Assembly (NCBI GenBank): GCA_023409675.1
Contig: JAEYRC010000089.1
Span: forward strand, 1 to 13,460
Length of the DNA stretch: 13,460 bases
Source: Bacteroidota bacterium
GTDB taxonomy: Bacteria > Bacteroidota > Bacteroidia > Chitinophagales > Chitinophagaceae
Direction: 5' to 3'
A model generated the notes under the pieces. The model did no database searches. It was given only the letters and a program-made list of their open reading frames with translations, and was not told the DNA's origin. The position numbers and the translations under genes are program-made. Shown here piece after piece: positions 1-8,223 of this stretch (position 1 is the first letter of the stretch; each line of letters begins with the position of its first letter).

Positions 1-1671
1 TCATTTTTATTGTCGGCGCTGATCCTGTTCATGTTTTTCAGAAGCCTGGGCGCTGTAGCGCTGTCGCTTACCGTTGTACTGATTGGTGTGATCTGGAGTC
101 TGGGAACGATTCAGTTGATGGGCTATAAAATTACCCTGCTTACGGCCCTTATCCCGCCTCTGGTGGTGGTGATCGGCATTCCCAACTGTATTTATTTTCT
201 GAATAAATACCATACGGCTTTTCGTGAAACAGGCGAAAAGCGGGCGGCGCTTATCGCCATGATCAGTAAGATGGGGATCGTTACGCTATTTTGTAATGTA
301 GCGGCAGCAATAGGGTTTGCCGTATTTTCGTTGACGCGCAGCGAAATCCTCAATGAATTCGGGGCTGTGGCCGGTATTAATATCATGGCGCTCTTTTTCA
401 TATCCCTGGTATTCATTCCGGCAGTGCTGAGTCTTTTACCGGAGCCACGTCATCGTCACACGCGCTACCTCGATAACCGCTGGCTGTTAAAAATTCTCGA
501 TCGCCTCGAGCACTGGTCGCTGCATTATAAACGCCCGATTTATCTGGTCACCTTATTGGTACTGATCATTTCCGTGATAGGGATGTTTCAGCTGCGGGCT
601 GAAGGCTATATTGTGGATGATCTGCCGAAAACCGATAAGATCTATACCGACCTGAAGTTTTTCGAAAAACATTTTCGCGGGGTAATGCCGCTGGAAATTG
701 TGGTGGACACCAAGCGTAAAAACGGGTTAAGGGTAAAGCCGTTGCAGACTTTCGAAAAAATTGATTCCCTCTCCGCGTTTATTGCGGCACATCCTGATAT
801 GGCCCGGCCGCTTTCGATAGTGGAGGGGATGAAATTCGCGCGTCAGGCTTATTATGATGGCGACAGTGCCAGCTATGGCATCCCGAATGCTTTTGATATC
901 AGTTTCTTATCGGGATATTTAAGCCTGAATAATGCCGGATCCGGCTCAATGTTGTCTAAATTAAGCTCAGGGTTTATGGACAGTAACCGGCAGCAGGCGC
1001 GGATCAGTATCAATATGGCTGATGTGGGCAGCAAAGAGCTGGGTTTACTGCTCGATACACTTCAGGGCAGGAGTGCCGCACTGTTCGACAGCAGTGCCTA
1101 TTCGGTAATTTATACCGGCAGCAGCATCACCTTCCTGGAAGGAAGTGAGTTTATCATCAACGGCTTAAAAGAAAGCATTTTCTGGGCTTTTCTGCTGATC
1201 TCGCTCTGTATGCTCTACCTTTTCAGGTCGGGCAGAATACTGTTGTGTTCATTGATCCCGAACATCATTCCGCTGATCATTACGGCCGGGGTAATGGGCT
1301 GGGCCGGGGTACGTATCAAGCCCTCAACGGTATTGATTTTTTCGGTAGCCCTTGGCATAGCCATCGACATCACCATTCGGTTTCTGGTAAATTACAAACA
1401 GGAAATGAAAGCCGGTGTTCGTCAATCGGAGGCGTTGGTAATCGATACGATTCATAAAACAGGGATAAGCATCATTTACACCTCGCTGGTGCTGATTGCG
1501 GGCTTTGTTATATTCTGCTTCAGCGGCTTTGGCGGTACGCAGGGACTGGGCTGGTTAACCTCGCTGACGCTTGTTCTGGCCACCTTAACCAACCTGATTT
1601 TTCTGCCGTCTATGTTATTAACTGTGGGTAAAAAAGGATTTGGGGAGCCTTCCGCAGAGCGGAAAAAATAG
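1..1671 (+). CDS. RND/MMPL-family transporter, 3' part (start outside window)
   Basis: The frame is open from base 1 to a TAG at 1669-1671, giving 557 residues with no plausible start, so the gene enters from upstream. It reads as an inner-membrane RND-superfamily (MMPL/HpnN-like) exporter. Hydrophobic segments covering TM2-TM6 of the first half come first (about residues 1-145). Then come TM7 (about 178-200), a soluble periplasmic domain (about 200-380), and TM8-TM12 (about 390-545). The second half has a typical charged TM10 motif, GIAIDITIRF. The matching place in the first half reads GIPNCIYFLNKY, with no acidic residue, so the two halves are asymmetric. Family knowledge: such pumps use the proton gradient to export lipids, hopanoids or drugs. 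The cargo cannot be read here, and no periplasmic adaptor or outer-membrane channel gene follows. The family call is firm; the substrate is unknown. Confidence 0.88.
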   Translation, partial: SFLLSALILFMFFRSLGAVALSLTVVLIGVIWSLGTIQLMGYKITLLTALIPPLVVVIGIPNCIYFLNKYHTAFRETGEKRAALIAMISKMGIVTLFCNVAAAIGFAVFSLTRSEILNEFGAVAGINIMALFFISLVFIPAVLSLLPEPRHRHTRYLDNRWLLKILDRLEHWSLHYKRPIYLVTLLVLIISVIGMFQLRAEGYIVDDLPKTDKIYTDLKFFEKHFRGVMPLEIVVDTKRKNGLRVKPLQTFEKIDSLSAFIAAHPDMARPLSIVEGMKFARQAYYDGDSASYGIPNAFDISFLSGYLSLNNAGSGSMLSKLSSGFMDSNRQQARISINMADVGSKELGLLLDTLQGRSAALFDSSAYSVIYTGSSITFLEGSEFIINGLKESIFWAFLLISLCMLYLFRSGRILLCSLIPNIIPLIITAGVMGWAGVRIKPSTVLIFSVALGIAIDITIRFLVNYKQEMKAGVRQSEALVIDTIHKTGISIIYTSLVLIAGFVIFCFSGFGGTQGLGWLTSLTLVLATLTNLIFLPSMLLTVGKKGFGEPSAERKK

Positions 1672-1763
1672 TTCCTGATTTTGATGATTTATTCTTTGAA
1701 CTTTCCCAACTTGCACAGGATTTTTCAAAAAGTTAACATTAAAGCTGAATTAAAAACAATTTA

Positions 1764-1800
1764 ATTAAGGCAGCATTCCCGGTAATACTGCTGTCTTAAT
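1764..1800 (+). other. Stem-loop between transporter and susC-like gene
   Basis: The left arm ATTAAGGCAGCA (1764-1775) pairs with TGCTGTCTTAAT (1789-1800) over 12 bp with a single G-U wobble, around a 13-base loop. No clean U-run follows on the + strand. On the minus strand a T-rich tract begins about 8 bases past the stem. It could be a weak terminator for the transporter, which ended 92 bases earlier, or a structured leader of the downstream outer-membrane porin gene, which starts 54 bases later. I cannot decide between them. No convincing TAnnTTTG promoter was found in this gap. Confidence 0.5.
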
Positions 1801-1854
1801 GTTAAAATTGCACTTAAACCCGTAATTAAATTATTTATTAAACAAAACAAGCAC

Positions 1855-4800
1855 ATGAGAAAACTGCTATTTAGTATGATGGCCGTGCTATTGTTCTGCG
1901 GACAGGTGTTAGCCCAGACGCGCTCAGTAAGCGGAACCGTTACGGATGCCCAGGGCAGTCCCCTACCGAATGTATCTGTAATAATAAAAGGGACGTCCAA
2001 TGGTACCACCACCGATGAGGCTGGTGTTTTTTCCCTTAATGTGCCTGCAAATGCGACGCTGGTATTTACTGCAATCGGCATGCAAATGCGGGAAGTTTCT
2101 GTTGGTAACCAATCGGTTATCAATGTAAGTTTAACTTCTTCCGAGCGTAATCTTGAAGAAGTGGTTGTTGTAGGGTATGGTACCCAAAAAAGAGCTGATT
2201 TAACCGGGGTGGTTGCCACAGTTAAAGGACAGGACATCGAGAATCAGCCTTTCACTTCAATCGACCGTGCTTTACAGGGTACTGTTGCGGGTTTACAATC
2301 CGTAGCGTCTTCCGGTCAGCCCGGCGCTAACCAGGCGATCCTGATCCGCGGTGTGAGTTCGATCAATTCGAGCAACTCTCCCCTTTGGGTTGTTGACGGA
2401 GTTCCCATCAATACCGGAGATGCCTCCCGTCTGCAAACTACTGCAAACCTGCTCAGCACACTGAATCCGAATGATATTGAAAGCATTTCGGTATTGAAAG
2501 ATGCGGCTTCTCAGTCAATCTATGGTAGTCGTGCTGCAAATGGTGTTATCATTGTAACCACTAAAAAAGGACGCGGTGGAAAAACGCGTTTCCGTTTTGA
2601 TGTAGAAGCCGGACAAAGTGATATTGCTTATGAAAATGACCGCTATCGTCCATTGAATGCTGCAGAATGGTTCACCATTACCCGTGAAGGATTACTGAAT
2701 GCGGGAACAGCCAATGCCAATAACGTAGATGCGATCATGAGATCCAACTTTGGATATGAAAATGGCATTGATTTTAACTGGTATGAAAATACCCGTCAGA
2801 AAGGTAAACAACAACAATACAACATCAGTGCAGAAGGCGGTAACGATAAAACCACTTTCTTCATATCTGGTGGTCATTTCGTTCAGGAAGGTACTACGAT
2901 CAATTCCAAAATGGAAAGAACCAATGGAAATATGCGTATTACCCATAAGCCAATTGAAAAGCTTACCCTGAATGTTAATGTCAATGGTGGTGTGGTTAAT
3001 CAGCGTGCACCCCTTTCAGGTGGTGCATTCGGTAACCCCGTGTTGAGTTCTTTCTTCCTGTTACCTTCATATTCAGCGTTCAGAGAAGACGGATCATATA
3101 ATTACGCTTTAGGTGGTGGTCTGCACAATACCATTGCCTTATCTGAAATTGATAAGCGTTTTCTGCGCCAGTTCAGCCTTCGCGGATCATTATCTGCGGA
3201 GTATGAAATTCTGAAAAACCTGACCTTCCGCTCTGCGTATGGTTCAGATTATAATGTACTGGAAGAAGATCAGTACAATAACCCTTTCCATGGTGATGGT
3301 TTAGCATCAAATGGCCGGGCGTATTCTTACTATACCCGTTATTACAACTGGATCTGGACCAACACCCTGAACTACAATGCGAATATTACCGCTAATGGCG
3401 ATCTTTCCACAAATGTTCAGGTAGGTTACGAAGCCCAGAAATCTTCAGGATACTTCAACTCTGTTCAAGCTCAGGATTTCCCGGCTACAACAGCATTGGT
3501 TTATCCATCTGTAGGTGCTCGTCCTACAACCGCCTCAGCAACGATTTCTGAATATTCGTTCCTGTCGCAGTTCGCAACCGCAAACCTGAACTGGCAGAAT
3601 AAATATGTGATCTCCGGAAGTTTCCGCCGTGATGGATCTTCCCGTTTCGGTGTAAACAATCAGTATGGTAATTTCTGGTCTGTAGGTGCAACCTGGAATG
3701 TTGATCAGGAAGCATTCATGCAGAATGTAGATTTCATCAGCCAGTTAAAACTCAGAAGTTCTTATGGTGTTAATGGTAATGCCAATATCGGTAACTACGA
3801 CTGGCTGCCTTTATACAGCTACGGTGCTAACTACAACCAGCAACCCGGAAGTTTCCCATCTAATGTGGGTGACTCCAGCCTGACATGGGAGTTGAACAAA
3901 CCGTTCAACGTGGGTATTGATGTTAGCTTCCTGAACAACCGGATTAACTTAAGCGCGGATTATTATGTACGCAGAACAGAAGACCTGTTCCTGAACCTGC
4001 CGCTGTCAAGAACTTCAGGTTTCTCCAGCACCAGTGTTAATATCGGAGAAATGGAAAACAAGGGTTTTGAAGTTACCCTGAATGTCGTACCGGTTCGCAC
4101 GAAAGATTTTAACTGGACAGTCGATTTCAATTTCGCTCAAAACAAAAATACCATTACCAGCTTGCCTGATGAACAGGATATTACTGATCCTACTTCAACA
4201 CTTATGCTGTTACGCCAGGGTGAATCTATACGTACTTTCTATCTGAGAGAGTATGCAGGTGTAAATCCTGAAACTGGTCGTCCACAATGGTACACTGATG
4301 GTACGCATACCACCACCACAGAAACATATGCACAGGCTGCACGTTCTCTGGTTGGAAGTTCATTACCGAAATATTTCGGTTCGTTCACCAATACCTTCAA
4401 TTACAAAGGCCTTTCACTTGATCTGCAGTTTTACTATAACTTTGGTAACTATGTGTATGATTCATGGGGAAGCTATTACGCAGGTGCCGGTTTCGGAGGA
4501 TCCTTTAATAAAGTTGCCCGTGTTCTTGAGCGTTGGCAAAAACCAGGTGATGTTACCGATATGCCGCAATACCGCTATGGTGGCAACAATAACTTCCAAA
4601 GCTCTTCAACCTTCTGGTATGCGAAAGGTGATTTCATCCGTCAGAGAAATGTTCAGCTGGGCTATCGCCTGCCACAGGATCTGGCTTCCAAAATTAAGAT
4701 GGGCAATGTGTTCTTTTATGCACGCGGAACCAACCTGTTTACATTTGCAACAGATGAAAACCTGGCTTTTGATCCTGAACAAGGTACAGGCAGCGCAACA

Positions 4801-4857
4801 AACCTGAATGTATTTATTCCTAAAACCGTTACCGTAGGGGTGAATATTGCTTTCTAA
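1855..4857 (+). CDS. SusC/RagA-family TonB-dependent outer-membrane transporter
   Basis: This is an outer-membrane beta-barrel that imports glycans, peptides or other bulky nutrients with TonB energy, working with a SusD lipoprotein lid. Order of parts: signal peptide (residues 1-20, cut after VLA), carboxypeptidase-regulatory-like beta-sandwich (about 24-93), TonB-box-like EEVVVVGYG (101-109), plug domain (about 113-240) with the SusC hallmark LWVVDGVPI (177-185), then a long barrel ending in IAF with the usual terminal aromatic. Its 1000 residues are normal for the family. There is no N-terminal STN domain, so it does not look like a transducer to an anti-sigma factor. The ATG at 1855 directly precedes the signal peptide and follows an A-rich, SD-less leader typical of Bacteroidota. 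The susD-like partner starts 21 bases after its stop. The substrate cannot be read from sequence, and no hydrolase or sensor lies alongside. The family call is very secure. Confidence 0.97.
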   Translation: MRKLLFSMMAVLLFCGQVLAQTRSVSGTVTDAQGSPLPNVSVIIKGTSNGTTTDEAGVFSLNVPANATLVFTAIGMQMREVSVGNQSVINVSLTSSERNLEEVVVVGYGTQKRADLTGVVATVKGQDIENQPFTSIDRALQGTVAGLQSVASSGQPGANQAILIRGVSSINSSNSPLWVVDGVPINTGDASRLQTTANLLSTLNPNDIESISVLKDAASQSIYGSRAANGVIIVTTKKGRGGKTRFRFDVEAGQSDIAYENDRYRPLNAAEWFTITREGLLNAGTANANNVDAIMRSNFGYENGIDFNWYENTRQKGKQQQYNISAEGGNDKTTFFISGGHFVQEGTTINSKMERTNGNMRITHKPIEKLTLNVNVNGGVVNQRAPLSGGAFGNPVLSSFFLLPSYSAFREDGSYNYALGGGLHNTIALSEIDKRFLRQFSLRGSLSAEYEILKNLTFRSAYGSDYNVLEEDQYNNPFHGDGLASNGRAYSYYTRYYNWIWTNTLNYNANITANGDLSTNVQVGYEAQKSSGYFNSVQAQDFPATTALVYPSVGARPTTASATISEYSFLSQFATANLNWQNKYVISGSFRRDGSSRFGVNNQYGNFWSVGATWNVDQEAFMQNVDFISQLKLRSSYGVNGNANIGNYDWLPLYSYGANYNQQPGSFPSNVGDSSLTWELNKPFNVGIDVSFLNNRINLSADYYVRRTEDLFLNLPLSRTSGFSSTSVNIGEMENKGFEVTLNVVPVRTKDFNWTVDFNFAQNKNTITSLPDEQDITDPTSTLMLLRQGESIRTFYLREYAGVNPETGRPQWYTDGTHTTTTETYAQAARSLVGSSLPKYFGSFTNTFNYKGLSLDLQFYYNFGNYVYDSWGSYYAGAGFGGSFNKVARVLERWQKPGDVTDMPQYRYGGNNNFQSSSTFWYAKGDFIRQRNVQLGYRLPQDLASKIKMGNVFFYARGTNLFTFATDENLAFDPEQGTGSATNLNVFIPKTVTVGVNIAF

Positions 4858-4878
4858 AAATTTTAAATAATTAATAAG

Positions 4879-6282
4879 ATGATTCGAACTAAATATAAAG
4901 TGTTGTTGCTGGTACTGTTCGTAACAACATTTGTTTCCTGTAAAAAGGAATTCCTGGAACTGGATCCGCCTACAGCAGTTGTTCCCGGCGATGCGCTGGG
5001 TACTGAAGCGGACCTGAACATCGCGCTTCGCGGAGCTTATGCCGGATTACGGTCTGTAAACCTCTTCGGACGTACTGTACCTATGCTTGGTGATATCATG
5101 GCCGATAATACGTATCAGCATGCCACTAACGGTAACCGGTATACTCTGTATAACAACTATACCTTCAACATCACCGATGGTGATGCCAGTGGTATGTGGG
5201 CATCGGGATATAACGTAATTCTTCGGGTTAATAATATCATCAATGCGGGAGTCGCTTCTTCTGCAGGTGTTGATCATATTAAAGGAGAAGCGTATGCCAT
5301 CCGCGCACTCACCTATTATACCCTGGTCCGTTTCTTTGCGCGGCCCTATACGGATAATCCTGGTGGCCTGGGTGTTCCCATCATTACAGCATATGATCCG
5401 TTCCTGAAACCCGGCAGAAGTACAATTGAAGAAGTATATGCGCTGATTCGCAGTGACCTCAACAGTGCATTTACCATGATGAGCAAGTATACCAACTCTT
5501 CTCAGTTCAGTAAGTATGCTGCTAAAGCGCTTGAAGCAAAGGTGCTGCTTTCTATGGGAATGAAAGCGGAAGCTAAAACTGCCGCTCTGGATGTGATCAA
5601 TAATGGTCCATTCACTCCCGTCAGCGAAGGTGCTTATTTTGCTTACTGGCAGGATCCCGCGATCACAACTAACCAGGTTGAAACTATTTTTGAAGTTTCT
5701 TCTGACGCGGTAGGCAATCTGCAGTTCGACGCACTGGGCTACCTGTACAGTCAGGGTGGCAACTATGGTGATTATGTAGTGAATCCAGAGTTCTTTGCAT
5801 TGTTCGATGCTGATGATGTTCGCCGTGAGCTGTATCCCATGACCCCAAGGCCAAAACCAAGTGGTACGCCAATCATCGCGGTTGAAAAATACCCGGCGCT
5901 GAATGGTGATCGTAACGATACCAAAGTAATCCGCCTCAGTGAAATGTATCTTATCGCAGCAGAAGCTTCATTGCCTGCTTCAGAAGATGATGCACGTCAG
6001 TATGTTAATTTCATTACCAGCCGTCGCGGTGCTGATGAAATCACCTCTACCGGTGCTGATCTGCTGGAAGATATTCTTGAGGAAAGAAGAAAAGAACTTG
6101 CATTTGAAGGTGAGCGCTACCATGACCTGCAACGCCTCATGCGTCCGGTTGTAAGAAGCACTGATTATCCTGCTGATGCACGTACTATTGAATACAGCAA
6201 TTACAGAAGAATTCTGCCCATACCACAGGTGGAAGTGGATGCGAATCCTACGATCCGCACACAACAGAATCCTAATTTCTAA
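4879..6282 (+). CDS. SusD/RagB-family nutrient-binding lipoprotein
   Basis: This is the surface lipoprotein partner of the preceding SusC-like porin; SusD proteins form the ligand-binding lid over the barrel. The N-terminus is a lipoprotein signal with the lipidated cysteine at residue 21 (TFVSC), followed by the common SusD opening FLELDPP. The body (about 40-300) fits the TPR-like helical SusD fold, with the familiar stretch EAYAIRALTYYTLVRFFARP. The C-terminal RagB/SusD signatures are present: VIRLSEMYLIAAEA (about 350-363) and EERRKELAFEGERYHDLQRL (about 401-420). At 467 residues it is at the short end of the normal range. It is in the same direction as the porin gene, 21 bases apart, and followed by a strong terminator, so the pair is very likely cotranscribed and complete as a unit. 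Ligand unknown. Confidence 0.96.
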   Translation: MIRTKYKVLLLVLFVTTFVSCKKEFLELDPPTAVVPGDALGTEADLNIALRGAYAGLRSVNLFGRTVPMLGDIMADNTYQHATNGNRYTLYNNYTFNITDGDASGMWASGYNVILRVNNIINAGVASSAGVDHIKGEAYAIRALTYYTLVRFFARPYTDNPGGLGVPIITAYDPFLKPGRSTIEEVYALIRSDLNSAFTMMSKYTNSSQFSKYAAKALEAKVLLSMGMKAEAKTAALDVINNGPFTPVSEGAYFAYWQDPAITTNQVETIFEVSSDAVGNLQFDALGYLYSQGGNYGDYVVNPEFFALFDADDVRRELYPMTPRPKPSGTPIIAVEKYPALNGDRNDTKVIRLSEMYLIAAEASLPASEDDARQYVNFITSRRGADEITSTGADLLEDILEERRKELAFEGERYHDLQRLMRPVVRSTDYPADARTIEYSNYRRILPIPQVEVDANPTIRTQQNPNF

Positions 6283-6295
6283 TTAAAGTTGATTG

Positions 6296-6331
6296 AAAAG
6301 GGCTGCCACGAATACTGGCAGCCCTTTTTTT
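6296..6331 (+). terminator. Rho-independent terminator of the susCD-like unit
   Basis: A perfect 9-bp GC-rich stem, GGGCTGCCA (6300-6308) with TGGCAGCCC (6316-6324), has a 7-base loop, an A-tract before it and seven Ts after it (6325-6331). The A-tract and T-run can extend the stem by four pairs. It lies 14 bases after the SusD-like stop codon and is the strongest terminator in the window. Confidence 0.95.
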
Positions 6332-6376
6332 ATTAATTTGAAACAGATTATTTTTTCTTTATCAATCGTTCATCTC

Positions 6377-7027
6377 ATGCGTTTAATCACCCTACTCTTA
6401 CTTTTATTCGCCAGCCATTTTGTTGCAGCACAGCAAGCAATACTACATGATCCCGTTTCCTCCACAGTGTTTCAAATATCCCGTTATTCAGGAATTAAGG
6501 GGTCTCCATTTCTTAACGATAGCTGGACAAAAGGTAAAGCGTATACATCCCAAGGATATTATCCGCTGCTTGAGCTGAAACTGGATGCATTTAATAATAT
6601 TCTGTTGTTCAAGCGGAATAACGAGTCCTTTGAGTTTGAAGAAGATATTGTATCGTTTGTGCTTATGCCATCCGATGATAGTGCATCCTTTAAGTACTTT
6701 CTAAAGGGATATTCGGCAACAGGTTTAAAACCCAATCAATATGTTGAGCTGCTTACAGATGGGCCTGTCTTATTACTTCGTTCAGATATCCGGCATGTGT
6801 CGGATATGAATGAGATCAATCAGGGTGTAATTAAAACTTTCAATTCCATCACCCGTTATTATGCCGGTAGTAAAGACAAGCTTGAGTTGATACGCCTCAA
6901 CCAAAAAGATATTCTGGCATTATTCCCCGGGAAGGAAGATAAGATCAGGGAACATGTGAAATTGAATAAACTCAATTTTCGGAATGAAAAAGATGTTGCC
7001 GCGCTTTTCAATTTTATGAATCAGTAA
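6377..7027 (+). CDS. Small secreted protein of unknown function
   Basis: I chose the ATG at 6377 because it begins a classical signal peptide (residues 1-19, cut after VAA, mature start QQAIL). The same frame is open back to a TTG at 6293, but that start would overlap the terminator stem and bury the signal peptide. The product is 216 residues. After the signal peptide it has a beta-rich look, with GSPFLNDSWTKG near residues 41-52 and LKLDAFNNILLFK near 67-79. That layout of a short G-S/T-P-(Y/F)-L-N motif followed by a strand with Y/F-N recalls small secreted Bacteroidota proteins of no known role; I recall no domain name and claim none. The C-terminal third is charged and probably helical. 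No catalytic motif or second membrane segment is visible. It follows a terminator, so it should have its own promoter in 6332-6376, but none is clear. Confidence 0.8.
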   Translation: MRLITLLLLLFASHFVAAQQAILHDPVSSTVFQISRYSGIKGSPFLNDSWTKGKAYTSQGYYPLLELKLDAFNNILLFKRNNESFEFEEDIVSFVLMPSDDSASFKYFLKGYSATGLKPNQYVELLTDGPVLLLRSDIRHVSDMNEINQGVIKTFNSITRYYAGSKDKLELIRLNQKDILALFPGKEDKIREHVKLNKLNFRNEKDVAALFNFMNQ

Positions 7028-7030
7028 GGC

Positions 7031-8218
7031 TTAGTTCAACACCTCTTCCAGTTTTTCCCTTAAGCCCGCGCCGCGTAAGTTTTCCGCAATCACCTTACCG
7101 TCCGGATCTACCAGAATATTATATGGAATTCCATTAAATCCGTAGAGGCCAACCGCTTTACTGTTCCAGAAAGCCAGGTCGCTGACCTGTGGCCAGTTCA
7201 GGCTATCGGCTTTGATTGCTTCCAGCCAGGGCGCTTTTTCCTTATCAAGCGATACCCCCAGAATCGTAAAGTTTTTGTCCCTGAACTGATTATGCGCCCG
7301 CACCAGGTTGGGGTTTTCATAGCGGCAGGGGCCACACCAACTGGCCCAGAAATCCACCAGTACATACTTACCCCGGAAAGAGGACAGGGTTAACGGCTTA
7401 CCGGTGGGATCAGGCATACTGAAATCAGGAGCTTCCTTCCCCACCCATAATTCTTTCATGGCGGCAGCCTGAGCGGCAGCAGTAGCTTTGCGGGTATCCA
7501 TTTCAGCTTTGAGGGAAAGCAGGTTTGAATCGGACGGGTACTTCTGAACAATACGCAGCAGTATGGATTCAAACTCATTGGGCGATAGGGTATTGCTGGC
7601 TGTACCCAATACAAAAGCCGCAACCGTTGAATTGTCTACCGTGGTAAGGAAGTTTTTCAGGTATTGATTGACCGATTCAACAGCCACATTTTTCTGATTG
7701 GTTGCGGCGATCACAATATCATCGCCTGCCTGCAATAGCTTTACACTGTCGAGACGTTTAAAGGCCAGGTTAGCCTGATTGCTTTTTTCGGTATAACTAA
7801 ATATAAATTCCCGTAGTTTCTCGCTGGCCGGTGAACCACTAACCGAATAATAACGCTCCGGATTAAAAAGATCAATTTCTATATTGATCTCTTCCTGGTC
7901 GTTCACCAGCGGAATGATCGGTCCGTTCTCGATCATCACATCATATAATCCCTGCGATTTTATATGTCCTTTCAGGCTGAAGTCCGACTGGCTCAGGGTT
8001 ACCACCGCGGTATCGAGTTCAACGGGATCTTTATCTGAAGCAAAAGGTATTTCAATGAGGTAGAGCCGAAGCGAATCCCTGAACAATCCGGGAAAATAGG
8101 TTTCGGTTTTCTCGAGGTTGCTGACGGTGCCGTTGATCGTCAGGGTACGTTGTTCAGTTTTAGAGCAGGCAGCCAGCATTACCATTAGCACGAAAAGGGC
8201 ATTCAGGGGATATCTCAT
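7031..8218 (-). CDS. TlpA-like thioredoxin-fold lipoprotein with N-terminal DUF4369-type domain
   Basis: This is a 395-residue exported thiol-disulfide protein of the TlpA/ResA class, probably anchored to a membrane facing the periplasm. A lipoprotein signal ends in LAAC with Cys18. Residues about 24-117 fit the beta-rich DUF4369 domain that precedes thioredoxin domains in many Bacteroidota. A helical linker follows (about 125-255), including an Ala-rich stretch near 246-254. The C-terminal AhpC/TSA-thioredoxin domain begins at APDFSMPD (263) and carries the redox motif WCGPC (294-298) and the cis-proline loop GIPYNILVD (Pro365). Redox-active cysteines are intact, so it is probably a reductase, but the target (cytochrome c maturation or another envelope protein) is unknown. 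It starts 5 bases after the gatB stop on the same strand, so it is probably cotranscribed with gatB. It ends 3 bases from the convergent secreted-protein gene. Confidence 0.93.
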   Translation of the reverse strand: MRYPLNALFVLMVMLAACSKTEQRTLTINGTVSNLEKTETYFPGLFRDSLRLYLIEIPFASDKDPVELDTAVVTLSQSDFSLKGHIKSQGLYDVMIENGPIIPLVNDQEEINIEIDLFNPERYYSVSGSPASEKLREFIFSYTEKSNQANLAFKRLDSVKLLQAGDDIVIAATNQKNVAVESVNQYLKNFLTTVDNSTVAAFVLGTASNTLSPNEFESILLRIVQKYPSDSNLLSLKAEMDTRKATAAAQAAAMKELWVGKEAPDFSMPDPTGKPLTLSSFRGKYVLVDFWASWCGPCRYENPNLVRAHNQFRDKNFTILGVSLDKEKAPWLEAIKADSLNWPQVSDLAFWNSKAVGLYGFNGIPYNILVDPDGKVIAENLRGAGLREKLEEVLN

Positions 8219-8223
8219 ATGCT

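Noticed and set aside
1680..1698. TTTG and TATTCTTTG as a promoter for the susC-like gene
   Set aside because: There are three bases instead of two between TA and TTTG, and only six bases between the two elements, far short of the usual 17-23.
1761..2237. A 158-codon frame antisense to the start of the susC-like gene
   Set aside because: It is a shadow of a strongly supported coding region with a signal peptide and plug domain; it has no domain of its own.
4298..4807. A 169-codon same-strand frame inside the susC-like gene
   Set aside because: It is an out-of-frame reading of the barrel region, rich in Cys, Met, His and Trp, with no family resemblance.
6293..6376. An upstream TTG start for the small secreted protein
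   Set aside because: It would place the start inside the terminator stem and put 28 residues before an obvious signal peptide; the ATG at 6377 is better.
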